A DNA stretch of 7,721 nt from Urinicoccus sp. (GTDB lineage: Bacteria > Bacillota > Clostridia > Tissierellales > Peptoniphilaceae). The notes beneath the pieces are model-generated. The model ran no database searches, was not told where the DNA came from, and worked only from the letters and a program-made list of their open reading frames with translations. The stretch lies in the NCBI GenBank assembly GCA_029983435.1, contig JASBZN010000050.1, positions 1 to 7,721 of the forward strand, given 5' to 3'. Below, piece after piece: positions 1-6,243 of this stretch. The number at the start of each line of letters is the position of its first letter. Positions within the stretch are counted from its first letter, which is position 1. Both the position numbers and the translations under genes were made by a program.

Positions 1-891
1 GTTCGTTTAGAAGGGCCAAGTTCCATAGTCTTAGGTGAAGAAGCCCGCTTTTCCATGAAGGGCTGGGACGCCAACTATGTGCCGAAAAAAACGCAAGAGA
101 TGAAACAATTCTACCGGGTGGGCGATCAAATGCTTCAAGGAAACGCCTACATTGGCCGTCAAGTGGGTCAAGTTCAAGTGGTGGGAAATATTAATGGAAT
201 CCGCAACACCATGAACTTAAAAGTAGAAGGATCTGAAGCCTTAAAATCCCTGGGAGGAAAGTTTGCGAATCCAAAACTTGGACCAGGAATGAATACGACC
301 TTTAGTCTTCAAGGTAAGAAGAAAAATGGCAAGGACGTAACCATTGATCCTTCTGTGGCCACGTACAGCTTGGAAGGTTTTATTGGACAGGTCCAAGGAA
401 ATAACAGCTTAGAAATTGTGGACACCCAAGACAAGGCTCTAGGATATTTAAAGGTTCAATACGACAAAATGACAGTGAAGCTTCCAGTCTTTAATAAAGA
501 CTACCGCCTGATCGAAATGGCCATTGGTAAGAAAAACTATACTTTAGATGGAGCAAAGAAATCCATGGATGTTGCGCCCTTGGCAACCAACAATCGGACC
601 CTGGTTCCTCTTCGCTTTTTACTAGAAAGTCTTGGAGGAAAAGTCAATTGGGACCAAGAAAGACAAGTGGTAGAAATTAACCATAAAAACCATGAAATTA
701 TTCTTCCTTTGGACCAAACTACGATTTTGGTAGATGGTCAAGAAGTAGTTATTGATACACCTGCTATGGTGAAAAATCAACGGACCCTAGTTCCCCTTCG
801 ATTTGTAGTGGAAAACCTAGGGATGACTGTAGACTACCAACAAGAAGGACAAATCGTTCGGATATTGGAAAAACTGCCTCCAGCAGCTTAA
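1..891 (+). CDS. C-terminal part of an exported stalk-domain (copper amine oxidase N-terminal-like) protein, 5' truncated
   Basis: The frame is open from the first base (VRLEGPSSIVLGEEARF...), so the gene starts upstream; the ATG at 55 is internal. What remains is 296 residues. The last third carries two tandem stalk repeats with the signature RTLVPLRF followed by ExLG, their Arg codons at 595 and 781, giving a 62-residue period. This is the copper_amine_oxidN1 fold that Clostridia and Paenibacillus append to secreted proteins; it is not catalytic. The part before it (about residues 1-165) is rich in beta-type sequence with Gly-bounded strands (VVGNINGIRNT, then IDPSVATYSLEGFIGQV), resembling Ig-like spacers. 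In related proteins this arrangement often follows a phosphodiester glycosidase (NAGPA) domain, but that is inference because the N-terminus is missing. Signal peptide not visible. There is no LPXTG or C-terminal membrane anchor; the protein ends PPAA. A terminator follows 12 nt after the stop. Confidence 0.85.
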   Translation, partial: VRLEGPSSIVLGEEARFSMKGWDANYVPKKTQEMKQFYRVGDQMLQGNAYIGRQVGQVQVVGNINGIRNTMNLKVEGSEALKSLGGKFANPKLGPGMNTTFSLQGKKKNGKDVTIDPSVATYSLEGFIGQVQGNNSLEIVDTQDKALGYLKVQYDKMTVKLPVFNKDYRLIEMAIGKKNYTLDGAKKSMDVAPLATNNRTLVPLRFLLESLGGKVNWDQERQVVEINHKNHEIILPLDQTTILVDGQEVVIDTPAMVKNQRTLVPLRFVVENLGMTVDYQQEGQIVRILEKLPPAA

Positions 892-903
892 AAAAGATAA
901 AAG

Positions 904-930
904 AGCCTTCTCCCAGGAGAGGGCTTTTTT
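904..930 (+). terminator. Rho-independent terminator after the stalk-domain gene
   Basis: The arms AGCCTTCTC (904-912) and GAGAGGGCT (917-925) pair over 9 bp with one G-U wobble around a CCAG loop, followed by a six-T run (925-930). It lies 12 nt past the stop of the upstream gene and only about 5 nt before the Shine-Dalgarno of the next gene, so that gene must rely on readthrough or a promoter that is not obvious here. Confidence 0.85.
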
Positions 931-934
931 CTTA

Positions 935-941
935 AAAGGAG
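935..941 (+). promoter_or_regulatory. Ribosome binding site deciding a GTG start
   Basis: AAAGGAG at 935-941 is 6 nt from the GTG at 948, the only well-placed start in frame with the HAD motif. An ATG at 946 overlaps this GTG in another frame but reads ATG TGT TAA, so it cannot start a gene. Confidence 0.75.
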
Positions 942-947
942 AAAAAT

Positions 948-1616
948 GTGTTAAAGGCAATTCTTTTTGATTTAGACGGCGTGATTTTGGATTCTCTAGA
1001 TATGTGGCAACAGTTGGGACCAAATTTTATCCGGAGCTTGGGTCTTGAAGCGGAAGAAAACCTAGATAAAATTCTCTATAGCCTGACAAGCCAGGCAGGG
1101 TATCGCTATCTAAAAGAAAACTATCATTTATCTTTATCTATGGAAGAGATTGAGGAGAAAATACGGGAAAGGATTCAGACCTTTTACTTGGAAGAGCCGA
1201 TTTTAAAAGAGGGAATTCCAGAACTTTTAAGCTACTTAAGAAGAGAAGAAATTCCCTGCTTTTTATGCACCCAAACACCTAAGGACTTGGCCCAAGGAGC
1301 CTTGGAAGTGTTAAACCTAGACTCGTGTTTTCAAAAAATCTGGTCTACAGACGGCAGGACCAAAGGGAAAGAAGACCCAGAAATCTTTCAAGAGATTTTG
1401 CAAGATCAAGCATTAAAAGGCCCAGAAGTTTTATTAATTGAAGATAGTCTTTTTGCTATTGAAACAGCCAAAACCTTGGGTATCCAAAGCCTCTATATAA
1501 AAAATTCTAGGGATTTTGAAAAGAGGAATGACCTAGACCATCTTCCAGACGACTGTCTACAAGAAGGCCAAGACCCTCTTTCCATGGTAAAAAGAATTCT
1601 CAAGAGGTCCCAATAA
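948..1616 (+). CDS. HAD-superfamily hydrolase, beta-phosphoglucomutase/phosphatase-like
   Basis: This 222-residue cytosolic protein has all four haloacid dehalogenase motifs. Motif I is FDLDGVILDS, with nucleophile D8 and acid/base D10. Motif II is in FLCTQT (T108 or T110). Motif III is Lys in KEDPEIF (K141). Motif IV is LLIEDS, with E165 and D166 as Mg2+ ligands. A mostly helical insert between motif I and motif II (about residues 16-85) is a C1-type cap, as in beta-phosphoglucomutase, Gph and PPi-phosphatase relatives. Family members hydrolyse or transfer phosphate from small sugar phosphates or nucleotides through an aspartyl-phosphate; the substrate cannot be read from this sequence. Length is normal for the family. 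Start is GTG with AAAGGAG 6 nt upstream. It follows a terminator and precedes the serS promoter, so it looks like a single-gene unit. I see no clear terminator of its own after 1616. Confidence 0.88.
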   Translation: MLKAILFDLDGVILDSLDMWQQLGPNFIRSLGLEAEENLDKILYSLTSQAGYRYLKENYHLSLSMEEIEEKIRERIQTFYLEEPILKEGIPELLSYLRREEIPCFLCTQTPKDLAQGALEVLNLDSCFQKIWSTDGRTKGKEDPEIFQEILQDQALKGPEVLLIEDSLFAIETAKTLGIQSLYIKNSRDFEKRNDLDHLPDDCLQEGQDPLSMVKRILKRSQ

Positions 1617-1648
1617 AAGGGATTGCCTTAAAGCCAGGGTCCAAGACC

Positions 1649-1677
1649 TTGTCAAGTAAGGGGATTTTTGCTATAAT
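1649..1677 (+). promoter_or_regulatory. Sigma-A-type promoter of the serS T-box leader
   Basis: The -35 box TTGTCA (1649-1654), a 17-bp spacer and a perfect -10 box TATAAT (1672-1677) lie just before the T-box Stem I. The transcript should start near 1684. Confidence 0.88.
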
Positions 1678-1689
1678 GGATTCAATTTT

Positions 1690-1863
1690 ATAGGACAGTG
1701 AAGAGAAGTAGTAGCCAGGGGACATGGATAGAGACTAGGCGGTTGGTGGAAGCCTAGGATGGAAGCTGGTGAATCCGTCTTGGAGTCTATCAATTGAGTG
1801 AGCATTATGCTAACTGGGGTGGCACCGCGGAGCTTTTTCGTCCCTTGACGAAGGAGCTTTTTT
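1690..1863 (+). promoter_or_regulatory. T-box riboswitch, serine (UCC specifier), controlling serS
   Basis: This leader RNA senses uncharged tRNA-Ser and controls readthrough into serS. The 5' part has the GAAGAGAAGTAGTA element (1700-1713) typical of the Stem I K-turn and loop E. The base of Stem I pairs AUAGGAC (1690-1696) with GUCUAU (1785-1790), with one bulged G. CCAG (1715-1718) pairs with CUGG (1766-1769). The distal hairpin CTAGGC/GCCTAG (1735-1740/1752-1757) encloses the GGTTGGTGGAA apical loop. The loop-E partner GAA (1771-1773) is followed by UCC (1774-1776), a serine codon at the usual specifier position. The T-box sequence is 1815-1830 (TGGGGTGGCACCGCGG). Its UGGC (1820-1823) would pair with a tRNA 3' end GCCA, which fits the G73 discriminator of bacterial tRNA-Ser. 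The GGGG before it can pair with the UCCC at 1841-1844 to form the antiterminator. Confidence 0.93.
1829..1863 (+). terminator. T-box attenuator terminator
   Basis: The arms at 1830-1842 and 1847-1859 pair through GAGCTTTTTCGTC and GACGAAGGAGCTT, with a CCTT loop and a few G-U wobbles, followed by a T run to 1863. The 5' arm shares CGUC with the antiterminator, so the two folds exclude each other, as expected for transcriptional T-box control. Confidence 0.9.
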
Positions 1864-1882
1864 ATTTAAAGAAAGGAATGTC

Positions 1883-3172
1883 ATGTTAGATTTAAAATTT
1901 GTCAGAAATCATCCAGAAGAAGTAAAGGAAAATATTAAAAAGAAATTCCAAGACCAAAAGTTACCCCTGGTAGACCAGGTTATTGCCTATGATGAAGAAT
2001 ATCGGGCCTTGAAGACCAAGGGAGATGACCTTCGGGCCATTCGGAATAAAAAGTCCAAAGAAATTGGCAAGTACATGAGTCAAGGAGATAAAGACCAAGC
2101 AGAAAAGATCAAGGCAGAAGTTGTTCAAGTTAACCAAGACATCGAAGCCGACCAAGCTAAGACGTTGGAATTGGAAGAAAAAATTCGGGAAATTATGATG
2201 AAAATTCCTCAAATGATTGACCCTTCCGTTCCCATTGGCAAGGACGATACAGAAAATGTAGAAATTGAAAAATTTGGGGAACCCTTGGTTCCAGACTATG
2301 AAATTCCCTACCATGTGGATATTATGGAAGGCTTAAATGGCTTGGACCTGGATTCTGCTAGAAAAACTTCTGGAGCAGGTTTTTATTATCTACAAGGAGA
2401 TATTGCGAGACTCCACTCTGCAATTTTAGCCTATGCCCGAGATTTTATGATTAACAAGGGTTTTACCTATTGCGTTCCTCCTTTTATGATTCGGTCGGAT
2501 GTAGTCACTGGGGTCATGAGTTTTGATGAAATGGAAGATATGATGTATAAGATTGAAGGAGAAGACCTCTATCTGATTGGGACCAGTGAACACTCCATGA
2601 TTGGCCGCTATATCAACACCATCCAAGAAGAGGATAAGTTGCCTTTAACCTTGACTTCTTATTCTCCTTGTTTCCGAAAAGAAGTAGGAGCCCATGGCAT
2701 TGAAGAACGTGGCGTTTACCGGATCCACCAATTTGAGAAGCAAGAAATGGTCGTTATTTGTAAACCAGAAGAAAGTAAGGATTGGTTTACAAAGCTTTGG
2801 CAATATACGGTAGAATTATTCCGGTCTATGGAGATTCCTGTTCGGACCCTGGAATGTTGTTCTGGGGACTTGGCAGACCTTAAGGTCAAGAGCTTGGATG
2901 TAGAAGCTTGGAGCCCTAGACAGAAAAAATACTTTGAAGTGGGATCTTGTTCCAACTTGGGAGATGCCCAAGCAAGACGATTAGGCATCCGCATCCGGGG
3001 AGAAGAGGGGAATTATTTTGCCCATACCCTAAATAACACCGTTGTGGCACCGCCTAGAATGCTCATTGCCTACTTGGAAAACCACCTCCAAGAAGACGGC
3101 AGAGTAAGAGTTCCTGAAGCTCTTCAACCCTACTTGGGAGGCCATGAATTTTTAGAGCCAGTAAAAAAGTAA
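1883..3172 (+). CDS. serS: Seryl-tRNA synthetase, divergent clade
   Basis: This cytosolic class II synthetase charges tRNA-Ser (and tRNA-Sec where present) with serine using ATP. Its 429 residues match the family's usual length. Residues about 1-110 are the charged N-terminal helical hairpin that grips the tRNA-Ser long variable arm. The catalytic core has the serine-recognition TSE (T234, E236), motif 2 FRKE (R265, E267) followed by RIHQFEKQE (R280, F284, E288), the CCSGDLAD segment (325-332), SCSNLGDAQARR (355-366), and motif 3 HTLNNTVVAPPR with the class-defining R392, then LENHLQEDGRVRVPEAL. The usual Bacillus/E. coli forms FRSEAGSAGRDTRG and LNGSGLAVGRT are replaced, so this belongs to a distinct bacterial SerRS group. 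All catalytic residues I can map are kept, so it should be active. AAAGGA at 1872-1877 is 5 nt before the ATG. Expression is governed by the serine T-box upstream. The gene stands alone, with no clear terminator behind it. Confidence 0.96.
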   Translation: MLDLKFVRNHPEEVKENIKKKFQDQKLPLVDQVIAYDEEYRALKTKGDDLRAIRNKKSKEIGKYMSQGDKDQAEKIKAEVVQVNQDIEADQAKTLELEEKIREIMMKIPQMIDPSVPIGKDDTENVEIEKFGEPLVPDYEIPYHVDIMEGLNGLDLDSARKTSGAGFYYLQGDIARLHSAILAYARDFMINKGFTYCVPPFMIRSDVVTGVMSFDEMEDMMYKIEGEDLYLIGTSEHSMIGRYINTIQEEDKLPLTLTSYSPCFRKEVGAHGIEERGVYRIHQFEKQEMVVICKPEESKDWFTKLWQYTVELFRSMEIPVRTLECCSGDLADLKVKSLDVEAWSPRQKKYFEVGSCSNLGDAQARRLGIRIRGEEGNYFAHTLNNTVVAPPRMLIAYLENHLQEDGRVRVPEALQPYLGGHEFLEPVKK

Positions 3173-3186
3173 AGAAAAATAAATAG

Positions 3187-3205
3187 GGGTTCTCTTCTTG
3201 AACCC
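3187..3205 (+). repeat. Inverted repeat across the ATPase promoter
   Basis: Arms GGGTTC (3187-3192) and GAACCC (3200-3205) are perfect 6-bp inverted repeats with a 7-nt pyrimidine spacer (TCTTCTT). It lies 14 nt past the serS stop and covers the likely -35 and spacer region of the next promoter. No T run follows, so it is not a standard terminator; it may be an operator or a weak 3' hairpin of the serS mRNA. Confidence 0.5.
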
Positions 3206-3218
3206 AACCGTGTATAAT
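3190..3218 (+). promoter_or_regulatory. Promoter of the riboswitch-ATPase unit
   Basis: A perfect -10 box TATAAT lies at 3213-3218. At 17-bp spacing the -35 is TTCTCT (3190-3195), a weak match to TTGACA. Transcription would begin near 3225, just before the aptamer. The weak -35 within an inverted repeat suggests that an additional protein may act here. Confidence 0.65.
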
Positions 3219-3233
3219 AGGAGATAAGAAAAT

Positions 3234-3314
3234 CGAAGGGGAGTAGCTTATCTTTCTTTCTCGTCAGTTCGGATTTATCCCGGGAAAGGACCCTCAGTGG
3301 TAGCAAGACCTTTG
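3234..3314 (+). promoter_or_regulatory. yybP-ykoY family (Mn2+) riboswitch aptamer
   Basis: Both conserved aptamer strands are present: GGGGAGTAGC (3238-3247) on the 5' side and GCAAGACC (3303-3310) on the 3' side. The P1 helix pairs CGAAGG (3234-3239) with CCTTTG (3309-3314) over 6 bp with one G-U. Between them are an internal GTCA element (3263-3266) and G/C-rich pairing segments (CGG near 3270 with CCCGG near 3279-3283), as in this class. Known members bind Mn2+ and switch on exporters, including P-type ATPases. The 3' P1 strand is also part of the following terminator stem, so ligand binding should prevent termination (an ON switch). Confidence 0.9.
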
Positions 3315-3342
3315 TTTCCGAAAGGAAACAAGGGTCTTTTTT
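3305..3342 (+). terminator. Riboswitch expression-platform terminator
   Basis: The 5' arm (3305-3319) and 3' arm (3324-3338) pair over about 15 bp with one G-U wobble around a GAAA tetraloop, followed by a T run to 3342. The 5' arm includes the GACCTTTG that is also the 3' strand of aptamer P1 and of the conserved GCAAGACC element, so aptamer and terminator cannot coexist. Confidence 0.92.
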
Positions 3343-3359
3343 AAAGAAAGGAGACAGAT

Positions 3360-6092
3360 ATGCAGTGGTACAATCTAGATAAAAAAGCTGTAATAGAAAA
3401 GCTAGAGACCAATATGGAAACTGGCTTGAGCCAGGCACAAAGTAACGAACGCCTGGAAAAATATGGAAAGAATAAATTGGAGGAAGGGAAGAAAAAACCC
3501 TTTGGGCAAAAATTAGCAGAACAATTTTTAGACCCCATGATTATTATTTTAATCATTGCATCCATTCTATCTGCATTTATGGGAGAATGGGTGGATAGTA
3601 TCATCATCATCGCCATTGTAATTGTCAATGCGATTTTATCCTTAACCCAAGAAGGCAAGGCAGAGCAAGCCATTGAAGCCCTACAAAAATTATCCAGTCC
3701 CAAGGCCAAGGTTTTAAGAGATGGGAAGAAAATAGATGTGGAATCTCCACAATTGGTGCCTGGGGATATTGTCCTTTTAGAAACGGGAGATGTTGTCCCG
3801 GCAGACCTTCGCCTTTTAGAAGAAGCAAATTTAAAAATCGATGAATCCTCTTTAACTGGAGAGTCTGTGGCTGTAGAAAAAGAAGCAGAAGGAGCCTTGG
3901 AAGGAGAAATCTCTCTAGGAGATCGAACCAATATGGCCTATTCTTCCAGTATTGTCAGCTATGGTCGAGGCAAGGGTGTCGTTGTAGCTACAGGGGAAGA
4001 AACAGAGATTGGAAAGATTGCTACTTCCCTTTCCCAATATGAAAAAGAACAAACCCCTTTGCAAAAAAAATTGGCAGGACTTTCTAAGACTCTGGGAATG
4101 TTAGTTTTAGGGGTTTGTGTCCTAGTATTTATTGTAGGAATTTTTTATAAGATAGAATTAATTGAAAATATTTTAACCTCTGTATCCTTAGCTGTTGCAG
4201 CTATTCCTGAAGGATTACCAGCTATCGTAACCATTGTCCTTTCTTTGGGGATGGGAAGAATGGCCAAGAAAAATGCCATTGTGAAAAAGCTTTTAGCTGT
4301 GGAAACTTTGGGAACTACGACAGTTATTTGCTCCGATAAAACAGGAACTCTAACGCAAAATGAAATGACGGTACAAAAAGTCTATGTTGGAGATGAGATT
4401 TTTGATGTAACAGGGACAGGTTATGACCCCAAGGGAGAAATTAGACGAGATGGAGAAGCCATCAAAGACCTCAAGGGAAGCCCCTTGGAAAGAATGCTTC
4501 AAGTGGCCGTTTTGACCAATGATGCCTCCCTAGAGGACCATGGTGGTAGCTACAAGATGTTGGGGGACCCTACAGAAGGATCTCTTTTATCCCTTGCAGG
4601 TAAAGTTGGATTTTTCCAAGAGGACCTAGAAAAGTCCTATCCTAGAAAAGGGGAAATTCCCTTTGACTCTTCTCGGAAGATGATGACCACCTTCCATGAA
4701 ATAGATGGACAAATTTACTCCTATACCAAGGGAGCTCCTGACATGGTTTTGGAACGGTGTACGCAAGTCTTAACAAAAGAAGGACCAGTAGATCTTACAG
4801 AAGACATGCGGAAGAAAATCTTAGATCAGAATAATGACTTTGCCAAGGAAGCCTTACGGGTCTTGTCCTTTGCCATGCGGCCTATGGATGCTGTTCCCCA
4901 AGAGCCCACGAGCCAAGAGGTAGAAAAGGACATGATCTTTTTAGGTTTGGCAGGAATGATGGATCCAGCTCGGGAAGAAGTAAAAGATGCTATCCGCCAA
5001 TGCAAAACAGCTGGGATTGTCCCCATTATGATTACAGGAGACTATCCAGAAACAGCCGTTGCCATTGCCAAGGAATTACAAATTGCAAAAAGTTCTGATG
5101 AAGCCATGACGGGGCGAGAAATTGACCAATTGTCCCCAGAGGAATTAAAAGAAGCCTTAAAGACAAAAAGGGTTTTTGCCCGAGTGAGTCCACAAAACAA
5201 GGTAGAGATTGTAACTGCCTTAAAAGAATTGGGACATATCGCCGCCATGACAGGGGATGGAGTCAATGATGCTCCAGCCATTAAAAAAGCGGACATTGGA
5301 ATTGCTATGGGAATTACAGGAACAGACGTTGCCAAGTCCACCGCAGAAGTAATTTTAACAGACGACAACTTTGCAACCATTGTCCATGCTGTAGAAGAAG
5401 GACGGATCATCTATGCCAATATTAAAAAATTCGTTTCCTTCCTCTTATCCTGTAATATTGGAGAAGTTCTGGTTATTTTGCTGGCCATTCTCTTAAAATT
5501 CCCTGTTCCCCTTCGACCCATTCAACTTCTCTGGTTAAATCTTTTAACAGACTCCTTCCCAGCCCTTGCTTTAGGGATGGAAAAGGGAGAAGCCGATGTG
5601 ATGTACGAAAAGCCCAGAGATCCTAAAGAACCTATTTTAGATAGGGAAATTTCTATCACCATTGCCATTCAGTCTATTGCCATTACCATCGCTACTTTAG
5701 GCGCCTATATCATTGGTCTTAAGCGGTATGGAGATACGGGAGTTGGCCTAGACATAGCTCGGACCATGGCTTTTTCCACCTTAATTTTGGCAGAACTCTT
5801 AAGAAGTTATTCTTCCAGAAGCGTTAACTTTACCCTTTTCCAAATTGGGGTCTTTAGTAACCCTTCCTTAGTTAAGGCAACAGCTTTTTCCTTCTTATTA
5901 ATGGTTCTTGTTATGTACGTTCCCTTTTTAGAAAACCTCTTCCACTTGGTAGACATTGGTCTTCACGATTGGATTATTGTCTTAATAGGTGCCTTCCTTC
6001 CCCTTGTTTTAGGAGAAGTACAAAAGCTTATCCGCTTCCGAAAACTCCATAAAAAAATGGAAGCAGTAGAAGAGAAAGAGGAAAATCGCTAA
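3360..6092 (+). CDS. P2A-type cation-transporting ATPase (SERCA/PMCA-like; Mn2+ and/or Ca2+ efflux)
   Basis: This 910-residue membrane pump has the full P2A domain order. After an N-terminal cation-ATPase domain come M1-M2 (about 57-95), the actuator domain with TGES (166-169), M3-M4 (about 243-297) with PEGLPA (283-288), the phosphorylated D326 in DKTGT, the nucleotide domain with KGAP (457-460), the hinge TGDGVNDAP (631-639), and six C-terminal membrane segments ending near 887. The Ca2+ ligands of SERCA all have counterparts: E284 in M4, N699 and E702 in M5 (NIGE), N727, T730 and D731 in M6 (NLLTD), and E812 in M8. A two-site Ca2+ pump is therefore possible. The Mn2+-type riboswitch upstream instead points to Mn2+ efflux, as for Lactococcus YoaB-type pumps, so the physiological ion is unsettled. 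AAAGGAG (3347-3353) is 6 nt before the ATG. It is a single-gene unit with its own terminator. Confidence 0.94.
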   Translation: MQWYNLDKKAVIEKLETNMETGLSQAQSNERLEKYGKNKLEEGKKKPFGQKLAEQFLDPMIIILIIASILSAFMGEWVDSIIIIAIVIVNAILSLTQEGKAEQAIEALQKLSSPKAKVLRDGKKIDVESPQLVPGDIVLLETGDVVPADLRLLEEANLKIDESSLTGESVAVEKEAEGALEGEISLGDRTNMAYSSSIVSYGRGKGVVVATGEETEIGKIATSLSQYEKEQTPLQKKLAGLSKTLGMLVLGVCVLVFIVGIFYKIELIENILTSVSLAVAAIPEGLPAIVTIVLSLGMGRMAKKNAIVKKLLAVETLGTTTVICSDKTGTLTQNEMTVQKVYVGDEIFDVTGTGYDPKGEIRRDGEAIKDLKGSPLERMLQVAVLTNDASLEDHGGSYKMLGDPTEGSLLSLAGKVGFFQEDLEKSYPRKGEIPFDSSRKMMTTFHEIDGQIYSYTKGAPDMVLERCTQVLTKEGPVDLTEDMRKKILDQNNDFAKEALRVLSFAMRPMDAVPQEPTSQEVEKDMIFLGLAGMMDPAREEVKDAIRQCKTAGIVPIMITGDYPETAVAIAKELQIAKSSDEAMTGREIDQLSPEELKEALKTKRVFARVSPQNKVEIVTALKELGHIAAMTGDGVNDAPAIKKADIGIAMGITGTDVAKSTAEVILTDDNFATIVHAVEEGRIIYANIKKFVSFLLSCNIGEVLVILLAILLKFPVPLRPIQLLWLNLLTDSFPALALGMEKGEADVMYEKPRDPKEPILDREISITIAIQSIAITIATLGAYIIGLKRYGDTGVGLDIARTMAFSTLILAELLRSYSSRSVNFTLFQIGVFSNPSLVKATAFSFLLMVLVMYVPFLENLFHLVDIGLHDWIIVLIGAFLPLVLGEVQKLIRFRKLHKKMEAVEEKEENR

Positions 6093-6105
6093 CAATAAAT
6101 TGGAA

Positions 6106-6142
6106 AGAAACGAGGAGGAAAAGTCCTCGTTTCTCTTCTTTT
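6106..6142 (+). terminator. Rho-independent terminator after the P-type ATPase gene
   Basis: AGAAACGAGGA (6106-6116) and TCCTCGTTTCT (6124-6134) form a perfect 11-bp stem with a 7-nt GGAAAAG loop. The tail CTCTTCTTTT is T-rich but interrupted by C. It starts 14 nt past the stop codon. Confidence 0.85.
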
Positions 6143-6195
6143 GTAGAGAACGGAATCAAGGAGAAAATAATTTTAAAAATTAATGGTGACTAGAG

Positions 6196-6223
6196 TTGAT
6201 TTTAAGAAGATAACTGATATACT
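6196..6223 (+). promoter_or_regulatory. Promoter of the trkA-trkH unit
   Basis: The -35 box TTGATT (6196-6201), a 16-bp spacer and the -10 box TATACT (6218-6223) preceded by TG at 6215-6216 (extended -10) predict a start near 6230. That leaves a very short 5' leader, too short for a riboswitch such as the c-di-AMP class. Confidence 0.72.
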
Positions 6224-6243
6224 AAAGTAATCTAGGAGGGATT

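Noticed and set aside
1617..1654. Possible terminator after the HAD gene
   Set aside because: Only short imperfect pairings (for example GGTC/GACC near 1638-1649) and no T run; it instead runs into the serS promoter.
1878..1889. ATG at 1878 as an alternative serS start or leader peptide
   Set aside because: It reads ATG TCA TGT TAG in another frame and abuts the Shine-Dalgarno with no spacer.
1961..2314. Minus-strand open frame opposite the SerRS coiled coil
   Set aside because: It is Phe/Asn/Leu-rich because it mirrors Glu/Lys codons of the coiled coil; there is no independent support.
3198..3203. TTGAAC as -35 box of the ATPase promoter
   Set aside because: It is only 9 bp from the TATAAT, too close for sigma-A recognition.
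3341..3931. 196-codon minus-strand open frame opposite the ATPase start
   Set aside because: It overlaps the riboswitch terminator and the strongly supported ATPase; its Ser/Phe/Ile-rich composition is typical of an antisense shadow.
6093..6243. Possible c-di-AMP (ydaO) or other riboswitch before trkA
   Set aside because: After the terminator only about 100 nt remain and the promoter lies close to the gene, leaving no room for such an aptamer; no conserved elements seen.
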